Of a stretch of DNA of 64,000 nt, positions 34,597 to 44,674 are shown in pieces (the first letter of the stretch is position 1; each line of letters opens with the position of its first letter). The stretch covers positions 1 to 64,000 of the forward strand of contig CAZSYU010000002.1 in assembly GCA_964611345.1 (NCBI GenBank). The letters are read 5' to 3'. The stretch is from JALZVT01 sp964611345. Lineage in GTDB: Bacteria; Pseudomonadota; Gammaproteobacteria; Pseudomonadales; Azotimanducaceae. A program made the translations under genes and the position numbers. The notes beneath the pieces were generated by a model, which did no database searches, had not been told where the DNA came from, and saw only the letters and a program-made list of their open reading frames with translations.

Positions 34597-36714
34597 GTGA
34601 AGATTTATAAGTGTATTCCCCGTGGTCGCGCGGGTTGGGCCGGTATGGCCAGTATGGCAATTGCGTTTGGGAGCCTACAGACACTCGCACAGGACGCCGA
34701 TACCTCGGCGGACGATACGATCGAAGAAGTGGTCGTTGTTGCCCATCCATTGTCGGGCAAGGGGCTGGCCCAGGCCAGCGATGTTCTGAGTGGTGCTGAG
34801 CTTGAGCGCAAGCTCAACACGAACATTGGCTCGACGCTTGCCCGACAGCCGGGCATCAGCTCTGCCTCCTATGGTAAGGCCGTGGGCCGACCGGTGATTC
34901 ATGGCCTGGGTGGACCGCGGATACGAATCATGGAAGACCGGATTGATACGCTGGACGTCTCTGTAACCAGCACCGATCACGCGGTCGCCGTTGAACCCTT
35001 TATTGCTAATCGGGTTGAAGTGTTGAAAGGGCCCTCGGCGCTCTTGTATGGATCGGGCGCCATTGGCGGTGTTGTGGACGTAGACACCGGGCGCATTCCG
35101 GACCAGGTGCCTGAAGAATCAATCTCTGGGGGCGTTGAAACACGCTTCGATAGCAATACCGATGGCAACGCCACCTCGGCGAAACTCAATGGCGGTGCTG
35201 GCAATTTTGCCTGGCATCTTGATGCCACCTTTAAAGATGGCGATGACTATGAGATTCCGGGTTTTGTAGAATCGGCGGCGCTGCGCGAGCTGGAAGAAAT
35301 GGAGGAGGCAGAAGAGGGCGGCGACGGTGAAGAAGAGGAAGAGGAGCGTGACATTTTAGCGGGCAGTGGCTTTGACTTTGAAAACTATGCTGTGGGTGCC
35401 TCGTACGTGGCTGAGTGGGGTTTTATTGGCGCCTCAGTGAGTAGGCTGGAGGCGAACTATGGTTTGCCTGGTGGTCACGAGGAAGAGGGCGAAGAGGAGG
35501 AAGAGGAAGCTATTCCTGGGTTCGAACCCACAGAAACACCCACGCTCGATCTTGAACAAACCCGTACCGACATTGAACTTGGAATTAACAACCCGTTCGC
35601 GAACTTTAAGAGTTTCAATCTGCGGGTGGGTATAAACAACTACGAGCATCAGGAAATTGAACCCAATGGCGAAGTAGCGACAAACTTCGAGAACGATGCC
35701 TGGGAAGCTCGCACAGAACTCGTGTTCGAGACCGAAAACTACAACGGCGCGTTTGGTGTGCAGCATACCAATCGAGATTTTTCTGCGATAGGCGAAGAGG
35801 CCTTTGTGCCACCCGTAGACAGTATCGACACGGGTGTTTTTCTGGTCGCAGAGCGCTCTTTCGACGGTTTTGATCTTGAGGGTGGAGTTCGCGCGGGCTG
35901 GGTTGAGCACGATCCTTCTGTTGATGAGCTGGGTACAGAGACGTTTGGGGTATATGCCGTATCGATCGGCGCTGTTATTCCTGTCAACGCCTCATTGCGC
36001 TTTGGTATTAATGCAGATTACTCCTCACGGGCTCCCGTTGCAGAAGAGCTGTATTCCAATGGTCCACACCTGGCAACCAGTGCGTTCGAAATTGGCGATC
36101 CAGATCTTGATAACGAGCAAGCGTTTAATCTCTCGGCGGTATTGAATTATGACGATGAGCGCTTCTCTGCATCGTTAAACGTCTACTACAACAACTTCAA
36201 TGACTTCATCTTTGAGCAAGCGAACGGCGAGATAGAAGACGATCTGCCCGTGTTTGAGTTTTTGCAGAACGATGCGCGCTTTATCGGTGTTGATTTGGAA
36301 GCGAACTATAAGTTTGCAACCTGGGATCAAGGCGAGGCCCGTGTGCGCGCCCTGTTTGATGTGGTCGACGCGGAGCTTTCTGGCAGTGGCAACGATAATC
36401 TGCCACGGATACCGCCATTGCGCTATGGGGCGGGCGTCGAAGCCCGTTATCAGTGGGTGACCGCGTCAGTGGATTATGTGCGCTCGACCCGGCAGAGCGA
36501 CGTTACAGATGTTGAACTGCCGACAGAGGCCTTTAATGACCTGCGAGCCTACGTTGGGGCAGACATTCCAATTGGCGGCGGTGCGAAGATCACAGCCTTT
36601 GTTGTGGGGCGCAATCTAACCGATGACGAGCAGCGCGCACATGCGTCCTTTATCAAGGACTTCGCGCCCGCGCCGGGGCGAACGATAGAGGCGGGCGTGC
36701 GGTTTGTGTTCTAG
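34597..36714 (+). CDS. TonB-dependent receptor, ZnuD-like, with Glu-rich loops
   Basis: The GTG at 34597 is preferred because AGGAG lies 7 bp upstream; an ATG eight codons earlier (34573) overlaps that site. The product is 705 residues with a signal peptide ending TLAQDA. The plug domain contains GKAVGRPVIHGLGGPRIRIM and VEVLKGPSALLYGSGAIGG, the ZnuD/HmbR-like plug signature. The barrel ends in GVRFVF, an outer-membrane C-terminal Phe. Two extracellular-loop regions are extremely acidic (about residues 233-252 and 292-302), where ZnuD proteins carry His/Asp-rich loops. Transport of zinc or another cation is therefore likely but not shown. Confidence 0.88.
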   Translation: MKIYKCIPRGRAGWAGMASMAIAFGSLQTLAQDADTSADDTIEEVVVVAHPLSGKGLAQASDVLSGAELERKLNTNIGSTLARQPGISSASYGKAVGRPVIHGLGGPRIRIMEDRIDTLDVSVTSTDHAVAVEPFIANRVEVLKGPSALLYGSGAIGGVVDVDTGRIPDQVPEESISGGVETRFDSNTDGNATSAKLNGGAGNFAWHLDATFKDGDDYEIPGFVESAALRELEEMEEAEEGGDGEEEEEERDILAGSGFDFENYAVGASYVAEWGFIGASVSRLEANYGLPGGHEEEGEEEEEEAIPGFEPTETPTLDLEQTRTDIELGINNPFANFKSFNLRVGINNYEHQEIEPNGEVATNFENDAWEARTELVFETENYNGAFGVQHTNRDFSAIGEEAFVPPVDSIDTGVFLVAERSFDGFDLEGGVRAGWVEHDPSVDELGTETFGVYAVSIGAVIPVNASLRFGINADYSSRAPVAEELYSNGPHLATSAFEIGDPDLDNEQAFNLSAVLNYDDERFSASLNVYYNNFNDFIFEQANGEIEDDLPVFEFLQNDARFIGVDLEANYKFATWDQGEARVRALFDVVDAELSGSGNDNLPRIPPLRYGAGVEARYQWVTASVDYVRSTRQSDVTDVELPTEAFNDLRAYVGADIPIGGGAKITAFVVGRNLTDDEQRAHASFIKDFAPAPGRTIEAGVRFVF

Positions 36715-37142
36715 CGCACACTTTTGCTGGGTACTTTGACCGGTATCGAAAGCGTTAACAACAACGCAACAATTAGATTCGATCAAGTCTCGGCGTGGCG
36801 TACGCCAGACTGCCAAGCTGTCTTCGAGCTTACACAAGACGTGTAAGCGGAGGCAGCGCAGGATTGCTGCTCGCGTTAGCTGGTCTGACTCGGAATGGAT
36901 ACACGCTGGGTTAGATCGTGGCAACCGGCAGGATGTTCATGAAGGGCACCGCGGGTAAAGCAAAGGAGCAATTCAATCGAAAATTAGCGACTTAAGTCAT
37001 CTGACCCAGGACAGGTCAGGAGCCCACGCTCGAACCGAGTCATATGCTCAGCGCGAAGAAACTGAGGTTGTATAAACCGTAAAGGACACCGCACGTTCGA
37101 ACAGAAATGGTTTCAATCATGTCACAGATGATTCTCTCCAAT
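36715..37142. other. Non-coding stretch of unclear content
   Basis: No convincing gene is seen on either strand between the receptor stop and the terminator at 37143. Short open frames lack family similarity and ribosome sites. The strong terminator at its end, more than 400 bp from the receptor stop, suggests either a long 3' untranslated region or an independent small RNA. A GTTCGAAC at about 37095 resembles a tRNA T-loop, but no cloverleaf can be folded around it. Confidence 0.4.
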
Positions 37143-37192
37143 GGGTGTGCCAAGTCCCTTGTCCCCTCACCGAATCTGGCACACCCTTTTTT
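37143..37192 (+). terminator. Strong intrinsic terminator
   Basis: GGGTGTGCCA pairs perfectly over ten bases with TGGCACACCC, with a 24-base loop, and six T's follow directly. It lies upstream of the enoyl-CoA hydratase gene and downstream of the non-coding stretch. Confidence 0.88.
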
Positions 37193-37306
37193 ATGGGTGG
37201 GTTTTTATAGGTGAGTGAATAAGGGCCCTCTGACATTGCCCCACGGTGTCAGACCAAATGCTATTATCGACCTGCTACACCCCTAGAATCAGGTAGTGAG
37301 AAGAGC

Positions 37307-38137
37307 ATGACCGACGCAACAAACTCAATCACAGTAGATACCGGCACCGATGAGCTGCTGTGCAGAATAGAAGATCGAGTAGGCGTGATCACCCTGAACA
37401 AACCCCACAAAAAGAACGCGCTTGGCGACGTTCTAACGCCCGCGTTGCGGCAAACGCTGCTCACCGTGGAAGAAGACAATCGAGTGGGTTGTGTGTTGAT
37501 CACTGGTAGTGGCGATGCGTTTTGTTCTGGGGGTGACGTTAGCGGTATGGGGCCCGGTGCAGGCAGCACGGCGCCTGTTTCGAAGCAGGATCGCATTGCT
37601 GAACTTACGCATAAACAGGTCACGTTAACCCTGCGTTTGCATGAATTGTCGAAAGTCACAGTTGCTGCCTTACCAGGACCCGCAGCAGGCGCTGGCCTGT
37701 CCATAGCACTTGCCTGTGACTTGCGCATTGCATCAGAGAACACCTTTATCACTACGGCCTTCAAGAACATCGGTTTATCCGGAGACTATGGCGCCAGCTG
37801 GTTTCTACCCCGACTTATTGGGCTTGCGAGGGCGAAAGAACTGTTTTACACAGCAGCGCGGGTTGGCGCCGAAGAAGCGGCGCGCCTGGGGCTCTTCAAC
37901 AAGGTTGTCCCGCAAGACAATTTTGCGGACGAAGCGCTTAACTACGCCAGAGAAATTGCCAATGGACCGACCATGGCGCTGGGTAGAATGAAGATGAATC
38001 TGAATCGTGGGATGGATCAGAGTTTAAGGGATAGCCTTGTGCTGGAGGCCGAACATCTGATTGCGAGCAGTGGAACCGCTGAGTCCCGCGAGGCCATAAG
38101 CGCTTTTATGGAAAAACGGCCGCCAAGTTTTCACTAG
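37307..38137 (+). CDS. Enoyl-CoA hydratase/isomerase family protein
   Basis: A product of 276 residues with the crotonase fold. VGVITLNKPHKKNALGDVL opens the core, ITGSGDAFCSGGDVSGMG carries the CoA-binding oxyanion half, and LPGPAAGAGLSIALACDLRI the second half. The catalytic-glutamate region reads LSGDYGASWFLPRLIG, where a Gly-Asp replaces one of the usual acids, as in several degradative crotonases. It acts on acyl-CoA esters in the cytoplasm. hrpB follows 6 bp later. Confidence 0.92.
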   Translation: MTDATNSITVDTGTDELLCRIEDRVGVITLNKPHKKNALGDVLTPALRQTLLTVEEDNRVGCVLITGSGDAFCSGGDVSGMGPGAGSTAPVSKQDRIAELTHKQVTLTLRLHELSKVTVAALPGPAAGAGLSIALACDLRIASENTFITTAFKNIGLSGDYGASWFLPRLIGLARAKELFYTAARVGAEEAARLGLFNKVVPQDNFADEALNYAREIANGPTMALGRMKMNLNRGMDQSLRDSLVLEAEHLIASSGTAESREAISAFMEKRPPSFH

Positions 38138-38143
38138 CTAATA

Positions 38144-40620
38144 GTGGCAAACGAGAAAACTGTTGTTCCCGAGTTTGTGCAAACACTGCCGATCGCTGAT
38201 GTTGTTGCAGACGTCGGCGCTGCGCTTCGGGCAGGCAATGTGTTGTTACACGCAGAACCCGGTGCGGGCAAAAGCACGGGCTTGCCCCTTGCGCTGCTGG
38301 CTGACGCCTCACCGACCAACAAGGTTGTAATGCTTGAACCGCGGCGTCTGGCTGCCATTGGGGTGGCCGAGCGCCTTGCCCAGCAGTTGGGTGAGCCGCT
38401 GGGACAACAGATTGGTTTGCGTATGCGGGGTCAGACCACGGTCTCTAGTAACACGGCCCTTGAGGTGGTCACCGAAGGCGTCCTCACCCGCATGCTGCAA
38501 GCCGATCCGTTGTTGGAAGGTGTTGGCCTGGTCATTTTTGATGAGTTTCATGAGCGCAGTCTGAACGCTGACCTTGGTCTGGCACATGTCGCGAAGTACA
38601 ACAAGAGCTAAGACCGGATCTGCGCCTGCTGTTGATGTCCGCGACCCTGGACAGCACCGAATTGGGCGAGGCTTTGGCGCCGATTAAACAGATCACCTGT
38701 GCCGGCCGCACCTACCCTGTTGATATTGTCTGGCTGGGGGCTAGTAGGGACGAACTGAGTCGCCGGGTCGCTGCTGCGATTGGCACTGCGCTGGTTGAGC
38801 AGCCCGGTGATGTGTTGGTCTTTTTGCCAGGGCTCGCTGAGATTGAGAAGACCGCGAAGCTGGTTGAGTCGCGACTGGAGGCAGGTGTGGTGCTCTATCG
38901 CTTGCATGGTCGGGCTGACCGGGAGACGCAGCGGGCAGCTACAGCGCCTGCTGCAGCGCAAAGTCGACGAGTGATTCTTAGCACCAGCATTGCCGAAACA
39001 TCGTTGACCATCGATGGTGTGCGGGTGGTTATCGATGCCGGACTCGAGCGCCGCGGCCGTGTGGAACGCAATACGGGTGCTGTACGCTTGGAAACTGTGA
39101 TGGCGAGTCAGGCAAGTGCAACCCAGCGTGCCGGCCGAGCCGGCAGAACCGCAGCCGGAGTGTGTTATCGCCTCTGGTCACAAAGCGAACACTCGGGGCG
39201 AGCGATTAGCTGGCAAGCGGAAATTATGCGGGCAGATTTGTCCACCGTATTGCTTGAAACCGGACAGTGGGGTGCCAGCGATATCAATGCGCTGCCCTGG
39301 CTTACGCCACCGCCTGCGGCCAGTATCAGCCGCGCAGAAACGCTGTTGGCAGCGCTGGGTGTATGGCGCGACGGCCGGCTAACCGAGCATGGTGCTCAGG
39401 TCGCCCAGCTTCCGGTTCATCCGCGGCTCGGTCACATGCTGCTATGGGCGGCAGAGCATGGCGCTGCCGAACTGGCCTGCACCCTTGCTGTGTTGCTTGA
39501 AGATGGGGTAAGCACAGCCAATAGCGCAGATCTTGATGTACACATTCGGCGGCCATTGCCGCGCTTTAAAGATCGTCGTCGACAACAGTTGCTAAAACTA
39601 ATGGATAACCAGCAACCCCCTGGTGGCGCACCCGGACTCGCGGTGTTGATTGCGCAGGCGTACCCAGACTGGATCGCTCGGCGGCGTCCCGGTAGGGATG
39701 CGCGCTATCAACTGAGCTGCGGCGCCGGCGCTTTTGTTGCCTCCGTTGATCCTCTGGCGCAGACCCAATGGTTGGCGATTGCGGATATGGGGGGAGCAGG
39801 AAAGGAAGCTCGAGTGTTTCTTGGAAGTGCCCTTGTTGTGGGGGAGCTTGAAACCTGGGCGCCTGACTTGTTTGAGATCCGCAACAGGCATGGTTGGGAT
39901 GACCAGCAGGAGCGCGTTGTCGCCGAACAACAAAAACTGCTGGGTGAGCTGATAGTGGAAGCCAAAGCCACAAGCGATCTAAGTTCGCAGGAAAAGGCAG
40001 TGGCGCTACTGGATGGTGTTCGGCAAAGGGGCATCGAGTGCTTGCCGTGGACGCAAGATTGTCGGGAATGGCAGGTCCGGGTGCAGCTTATGCAAAAACT
40101 TGACGTAGACACCGAATCTCACTGGCCCGCGGTAGACAACGCAAACCTTGCGGCCAACCTGGAAGAATGGTTGCTGGTATGGTTGGACGGAAAGAGCAGT
40201 CTGAAAGCTCTGGTGCAACTCAACTTGTTGGAAGTGCTGAACGCCATGCTGAGTTATGAGCAGCAGCAAGCGCTGAATGAGATGTTACCCGAGCGTTACA
40301 CAGTACCTAGCGGCTCCAACATTCGTTTGCGCTACGACCAGGGAGATCTTCCTGTTCTGTCGGTAAAGCTGCAAGAAATGTTTGGTTGTGTTGACAATCC
40401 GTCCATTGCGAATGGTCGGATCAATCTCAAAGTGGAGCTGTTATCACCAGCACGTCGACCTGTCCAAGTGACCGCAGATCTCGCCAATTTTTGGTCCAAT
40501 AGCTATCCGGAGATCAAGAAAGAGATGGCTGGCCGTTATCCAAAACACAATTGGCCGGCAGATCCTATCGCCGCCAGGCCCACGGCTTATGCGAAGCCAC
40601 GCAAACCACGAGGAAACTGA
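38144..40620 (+). CDS. hrpB: ATP-dependent RNA helicase HrpB, interrupted by a frameshift
   Basis: The first frame (38144-38611, GTG start) gives Walker A AEPGAGKST, motif Ia LEPRRLAA and the DEFH box (FDEFHERSLNADLGLA). The match continues in the frame from about 38593 with EVQQELRPDLRLL, then MSATLDS, motif VI QRAGRAGRTAAGVCYRLW and the HrpB C-terminal domain to 40620. One base appears to be missing near 38585-38593. The joined protein would have about 825 residues, normal for HrpB. No slippery sequence is visible, so an assembly error or a recent mutation is more likely than programmed frameshifting. HrpB is a DEAH-type helicase, often dispensable. Confidence 0.88.
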
Positions 40621-40624
40621 AAGG

Positions 40625-42583
40625 CTAGTTTGGGGCAGGGGTGTACCAAATCGGCGATGTATAGGCGCGTTCTTGCAGCGTCGTTCGGGTCTGTGGTTTT
40701 GGCTTGTCGCCGAAGCGCTTGGCATCGTAAGCGGTCCATCGCGGGGTAGGAATTTCGATCACCCGGGCGTAGTACACGGCGGGTTGGCTGGCATCAAATT
40801 CCGGGTCTTGCCAATAACCCACCAGCTCCGCAGCGCCAATGCTATTGTGCCAGGTCGCCTCGGCTACGATTACGGTGTTGCCCACTAAGGGCAGGCGTCC
40901 ATTGCGTTTTTTCCGGCGCTTGTCTGGATCACTCCAGGCCACGTTATAGATTTTCTCATGAGTCTTGCCGTCTGCGTCGAGCCAGCCCTTGACGATCTGA
41001 ATACGGTCGAGGTGGCCGCTAAGAGGGTCTTTGAGGGCACCAACCAGGAAACCGGGCGTAGAATCTTTTGTGCGGGAAATCGCGGGTGTGAGGGTTCCAC
41101 CCATAGGCACCCCTGTTGCGTAACCCCTCGTTGCAAGCTTTTGGAAGCTTGCGTCTGCCGCCGAAAAGTCCCAGCCACCGAAGAACCGAACTGTCATGCG
41201 CGGACCGGTGGTGGCGTAAACCTCGCGGCGTTGCATGGCGTCCCAAATTGCCTCCCGTGTGTTCTCACGCGCCCACACTGCGGCATAGCCCGACGCACTC
41301 ATCTCCCAGGTTTCCCAGCGATCCGGTGTGTTGACGTTCACCATGGGGGTATTCATTCGATCTGCGACGGGTTCTTCGTGCTTAAACTTGCCAAAGAAGT
41401 AATTCTCGTCCGCGGTAGCCAGCCCTGTATGGGTGTCGGTTGAGCCCACCATGCCAAATTGATAGGGGTTAGTGCCTAGCTTGCTTTTTAGTTTGAGGCC
41501 GTTCTTGAGGGCTTCTCTGGCGTACTCGTAAGGCAGCATTTCTGGTGTTTTACGAATGGCCATGCTCGCGTTGCCGCGATCCCAGGTTTCGAAATCGGCA
41601 AACTCATCGTCCGGCGATAGCGCCGGATGGGCTTCGCTGTCGCCTTTTATTTGGGTAACTTCAAACAAGGGTTCCCAGCGGGCCCGGGTGCGAACGTAGT
41701 CAGCGTCGATGGCGGTGCCGGTGTTGGGATTGGTTTCTACCGGGAACATTTTGCCGTTCGACAAGTTGCCATTGTGGGCGAGCGCCAACACTCTGCCTCC
41801 TGTGGTCTCTTCGTAGCGTGCCATCCATTGCCACAGGTCTTGAGGGTTAATACTCTTATTCGCAGTAAAGGGCAGCATTTTTCGCGCTGTTGCAGCGTCG
41901 TCCCGGTACAGCACGTTGCGGTGTAATTTGTCACCACTTTGGGTTGGGGTCCATTCATAGCCAATAAGAGCCGTGAACCGACCCGGTTCGTTGTAGCGGT
42001 CTGCGGTGTCTACGTAGTCTTCCCATACCGTTCGCATCACTTCTGTGTTTAGCAGGGGGCCATCGTAGTTTTCGTCGATCAGTACGGCTGCAATCAGTCC
42101 GACGGCCTGCGCGGCACTGCTGCCGCCAGCAATGAAGTTCTCGCGCAGTTCTCTGAGCTCTGCGTTTTGCATGAGAATTTCATTGCCTTTGACTAGCTGA
42201 TCGACCACGCCCATAGCGTCTGAATGATCTGAGACCACCAAAAAATCCAGCGGCCGAGCGAGCTGTGCCTTGCGGCCGCTGCTGGTGATGACCTCATCGC
42301 CGCGCGCAAAGGCGTAGGAGTCTGCAGCGTCCAAAGTGACCCCCAGAATACGGGCGTCGAGAGAATTGGTGGTGTGCAGGTGCGTGTCACCCCAGAGCAC
42401 TTGAGTGGGGTGGTTTGGCAAGTCGTAGGCTTGCTGTTGGGTGTTCGGCTGCTCTTCGGCAAAGCTACCGAGTGTTAACAGGCCTGCTGCTGCAAGCAGA
42501 CTGAGTGTGCTGACGCGCAAAGCCGCTGCTGAGTGCGCTGCTTTACTCTTGGCTGCCCGAATACCGCCTGTACCTACCCGCAT
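40625..42583 (-). CDS. DUF3604-family exported protein
   Basis: The start at 42583 was chosen for the GGAGG upstream; the frame extends to 42613. The product is 652 residues. A signal region (VSTLSLLAAAGLLTLGSFAEE) is followed by VLWGDTHLHTTNSLDA, LVVSDHSDAMG, ALIGYEWTPTQSGDKLHRNV, LALAHNGNLSNG and GSTDTHTGLATADENYFFGK. These are metal-binding motifs of a PHP/amidohydrolase-like fold typical of DUF3604. Predicted to be a periplasmic metal-dependent hydrolase; no substrate is established for the family in general. Confidence 0.88.
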   Translation of the reverse strand: MRVGTGGIRAAKSKAAHSAAALRVSTLSLLAAAGLLTLGSFAEEQPNTQQQAYDLPNHPTQVLWGDTHLHTTNSLDARILGVTLDAADSYAFARGDEVITSSGRKAQLARPLDFLVVSDHSDAMGVVDQLVKGNEILMQNAELRELRENFIAGGSSAAQAVGLIAAVLIDENYDGPLLNTEVMRTVWEDYVDTADRYNEPGRFTALIGYEWTPTQSGDKLHRNVLYRDDAATARKMLPFTANKSINPQDLWQWMARYEETTGGRVLALAHNGNLSNGKMFPVETNPNTGTAIDADYVRTRARWEPLFEVTQIKGDSEAHPALSPDDEFADFETWDRGNASMAIRKTPEMLPYEYAREALKNGLKLKSKLGTNPYQFGMVGSTDTHTGLATADENYFFGKFKHEEPVADRMNTPMVNVNTPDRWETWEMSASGYAAVWARENTREAIWDAMQRREVYATTGPRMTVRFFGGWDFSAADASFQKLATRGYATGVPMGGTLTPAISRTKDSTPGFLVGALKDPLSGHLDRIQIVKGWLDADGKTHEKIYNVAWSDPDKRRKKRNGRLPLVGNTVIVAEATWHNSIGAAELVGYWQDPEFDASQPAVYYARVIEIPTPRWTAYDAKRFGDKPKPQTRTTLQERAYTSPIWYTPAPN

Positions 42584-42748
42584 CGCCGTTCCTCCCCTCA
42601 TTCCCAATACCATAGCAGCGGCGGGCCATGGTGGGCTATAGGACTCGAGTGCGATCTTATCGACCGTCAGATCATCAGCGACATCATGAGGTTTGATTAC
42701 AAGCCCGATAATGCCGACTTCGCCGCTAAGCGATGAGGTGACAGAATC

Positions 42749-42886
42749 TTAACTCAGGGTCACTACAGGGGCATACTGTGGCGCCAGGGTATCGACCATC
42801 TGGCCGACCTGGTGGTGCAAAATTCCCTTTGCACCCAGGTAGAACAAGACCGGTAGTGCAAGCACTACTAACACCAGCTTCTTCAA
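42749..42886 (-). CDS. Short hypothetical membrane protein
   Basis: A 45-codon frame from a TTG (42884-42886) preceded by AGGAA. It reads LKKLVLVVLALPVLFYLGAK, one hydrophobic helix, then GILHHQVGQMVDTLAPQ and a short tail. The start resembles the membrane-anchor part of longer gammaproteobacterial proteins, so it may be a truncated gene. It is too short for a family assignment. Confidence 0.45.
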   Translation of the reverse strand: MKKLVLVVLALPVLFYLGAKGILHHQVGQMVDTLAPQYAPVVTLS

Positions 42887-43002
42887 GATCGCGGTTCCTT
42901 CGCCTCTGTGTTTAACAACTTAGCAACAACGGATGTGTAAACTTGAGAGGTTGGACACGTTTTTCCAACAATGTAGTCCGACCAGTTAACGTATAGGCTA
43001 CC

Positions 43003-43045
43003 TAGTTGGCTCAAGAGTAGTTGGCTCAAGAGTAGTTGGCTCAAT
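43003..43045. repeat. 15-bp tandem repeat upstream of the BVMO gene
   Basis: Two identical units TAGTTGGCTCAAGAG and a third partial unit lie 18 to 61 bp before the monooxygenase start. The repeat sits where the promoter or 5' untranslated region should be, so copy number could affect expression; this is speculative. Confidence 0.85.
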
Positions 43046-43063
43046 AAGTGGAGACGAAAAGCT

Positions 43064-44674
43064 ATGCTGCATTCTGCACAATACGATGCCGTGATCATCG
43101 GTTCAGGGTTTAGTGGTCTGTTCGCACTGCATCATCTGCGCGATACCATGGGTTTAAACGTCCGCGTGTTTGATGGCGCTGGTGGCGTTGGCGGTACCTG
43201 GTGGTATAACCGCTATCCGGGCGCTCGTGTCGACGCGCCCAGCAGTCCCTTTTACGCCTATACCTTCTCCCAGGAGCTCGTCGATGAATGGGAGTGGACA
43301 GAAACCCAGACCTCCCAGGCTTCTGTGCTTGCTTACTTAGAGCACTTCGCTACGAAGTTCGATCTCGAGAAAGACATTCAGTTCGAAACCTGGATAACCG
43401 ATGCCCGCTTCGATGAGCACAGCCAACAATGGACGGTTGAAACCGGAGAGGGAGAAACCGCCACGGCGCAATTCCTGATTTGCGCAACTGGTGCGCTGTT
43501 TATCGCTAACACGCCAGACTATCCAGGGTTTGAGAAGTTTGCGGGAGAGTGCTACCACACCGGGCGTTGGCCCCACGAGCCGGTGTCCTTTACGGGTAAG
43601 CGCGTGGGTGTAATCGGCACCGGTTCCTCAGGCATTCAGGCCATTCCAGAGATCGCCAAGGAGGCGGCGCATCTCACCGTGTTCCAACGCACACCACAGT
43701 ACTCGCTGCCCGCCCGTAATCGGCCGCTGCGCAAAGAGGAGCTAGCTTCCTATCGAGAGAATTGGGCAGAGTTGCGTGAGTCCATGAACAGGCGTGGGGG
43801 TTGGCCGTTCAAAACAACGCGGCGACGCGCTGCAGAACATACATTTGAGGAACGTCGCGCCATCTACGAAGAGCTCTGGGAAGAGGGCGGCATTCATCTG
43901 TCGATCAATAGTTTTCGCGGCGTACTTCTGGACAAAGAGCTGAACGATGAAGTCTCGCAGTTTGTGCGAGACAAGATCAGCGAGCTGGTTCATGACCCGG
44001 TAACCGCCATAAAGTTGCAGCCCGACTATCATTTTGCGACCAAGCGGTTGATCCTGGATAACGGCTACTTTGAAACTTACAACCGCGACAATGTGGCGTT
44101 AGTAGACCTCCGGGATGATCCCATTGAGTCGTTTGGCACAGATAGTGTGCGAACCCGCCAGGGCGAGCACCAGATCGATATGCTGGTGCTGGCCACCGGG
44201 TTTGATGCCGTAACGGGTTCAATGCTGAATATTAATCCTAAAGGTGCGGGCGGCGTGAGCCTGGCACAGAAGTGGGACGAGCGTTTTCATACCTACCTGG
44301 GGACGACCATTCCGGAGTTTCCCAATCTCTTTATGATTCATGGTCCGAGCTCTCCGGGTGTGCTGTTTACCATGCCGTTGGGCGGCGAGCGAACAACACT
44401 GTGGATCGCCGAGTGTATCGCTCACATGCGCGAACATGGGCTTGGATCGATGGTTGCAACCGACGCGGCTGCTGCGCGCTGGGACAACGACATAAACACT
44501 ATGGCTAACCAGACACTGTATCCGCTAACCAACTCCTGGTATGTCGGGGCGAATATTCCAGGCAAGCCACGGCAGTTTTTGGCGTATCTGCGTGGCTCCC
44601 AGTACTTCGAAGACCTAAGTCAGGTGGCGGCGAATGGCTACAAAGGCTTTGAGTTTAAAGGTTCTGAGTCTTAA
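43064..44674 (+). CDS. Flavin-containing Baeyer-Villiger-type monooxygenase
   Basis: A product of 536 residues. The FAD-binding motif is IIGSGFSGLFALHHLRD, the NADPH-binding motif is VIGTGSSGIQAIPEIAK. Between them is FAGECYHTGRWP (residues 159-170), matching the BVMO fingerprint F-x-G-x3-H-x3-W-P. GGVGGTWWYNRYPGARVD is also typical of cyclohexanone-monooxygenase-like enzymes. It inserts oxygen next to a ketone, giving an ester or lactone. Its last 20 bp overlap the convergent DUF885 gene. Confidence 0.95.
   Translation: MLHSAQYDAVIIGSGFSGLFALHHLRDTMGLNVRVFDGAGGVGGTWWYNRYPGARVDAPSSPFYAYTFSQELVDEWEWTETQTSQASVLAYLEHFATKFDLEKDIQFETWITDARFDEHSQQWTVETGEGETATAQFLICATGALFIANTPDYPGFEKFAGECYHTGRWPHEPVSFTGKRVGVIGTGSSGIQAIPEIAKEAAHLTVFQRTPQYSLPARNRPLRKEELASYRENWAELRESMNRRGGWPFKTTRRRAAEHTFEERRAIYEELWEEGGIHLSINSFRGVLLDKELNDEVSQFVRDKISELVHDPVTAIKLQPDYHFATKRLILDNGYFETYNRDNVALVDLRDDPIESFGTDSVRTRQGEHQIDMLVLATGFDAVTGSMLNINPKGAGGVSLAQKWDERFHTYLGTTIPEFPNLFMIHGPSSPGVLFTMPLGGERTTLWIAECIAHMREHGLGSMVATDAAAARWDNDINTMANQTLYPLTNSWYVGANIPGKPRQFLAYLRGSQYFEDLSQVAANGYKGFEFKGSES

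Noticed and set aside
37080..37110. Possible tRNA (GTTCGAAC looks like a T-loop)
   Set aside because: No acceptor, D or anticodon stems can be paired around it. No other tRNA or rRNA gene was recognised in the window.
38585..38600. Programmed ribosomal frameshift in hrpB
   Set aside because: No slippery heptamer or obvious stimulator; an assembly error or mutation is simpler.
43003..43045. CRISPR array
   Set aside because: Units are directly adjacent without spacers, only three copies, and no cas genes. No CRISPR was seen anywhere.
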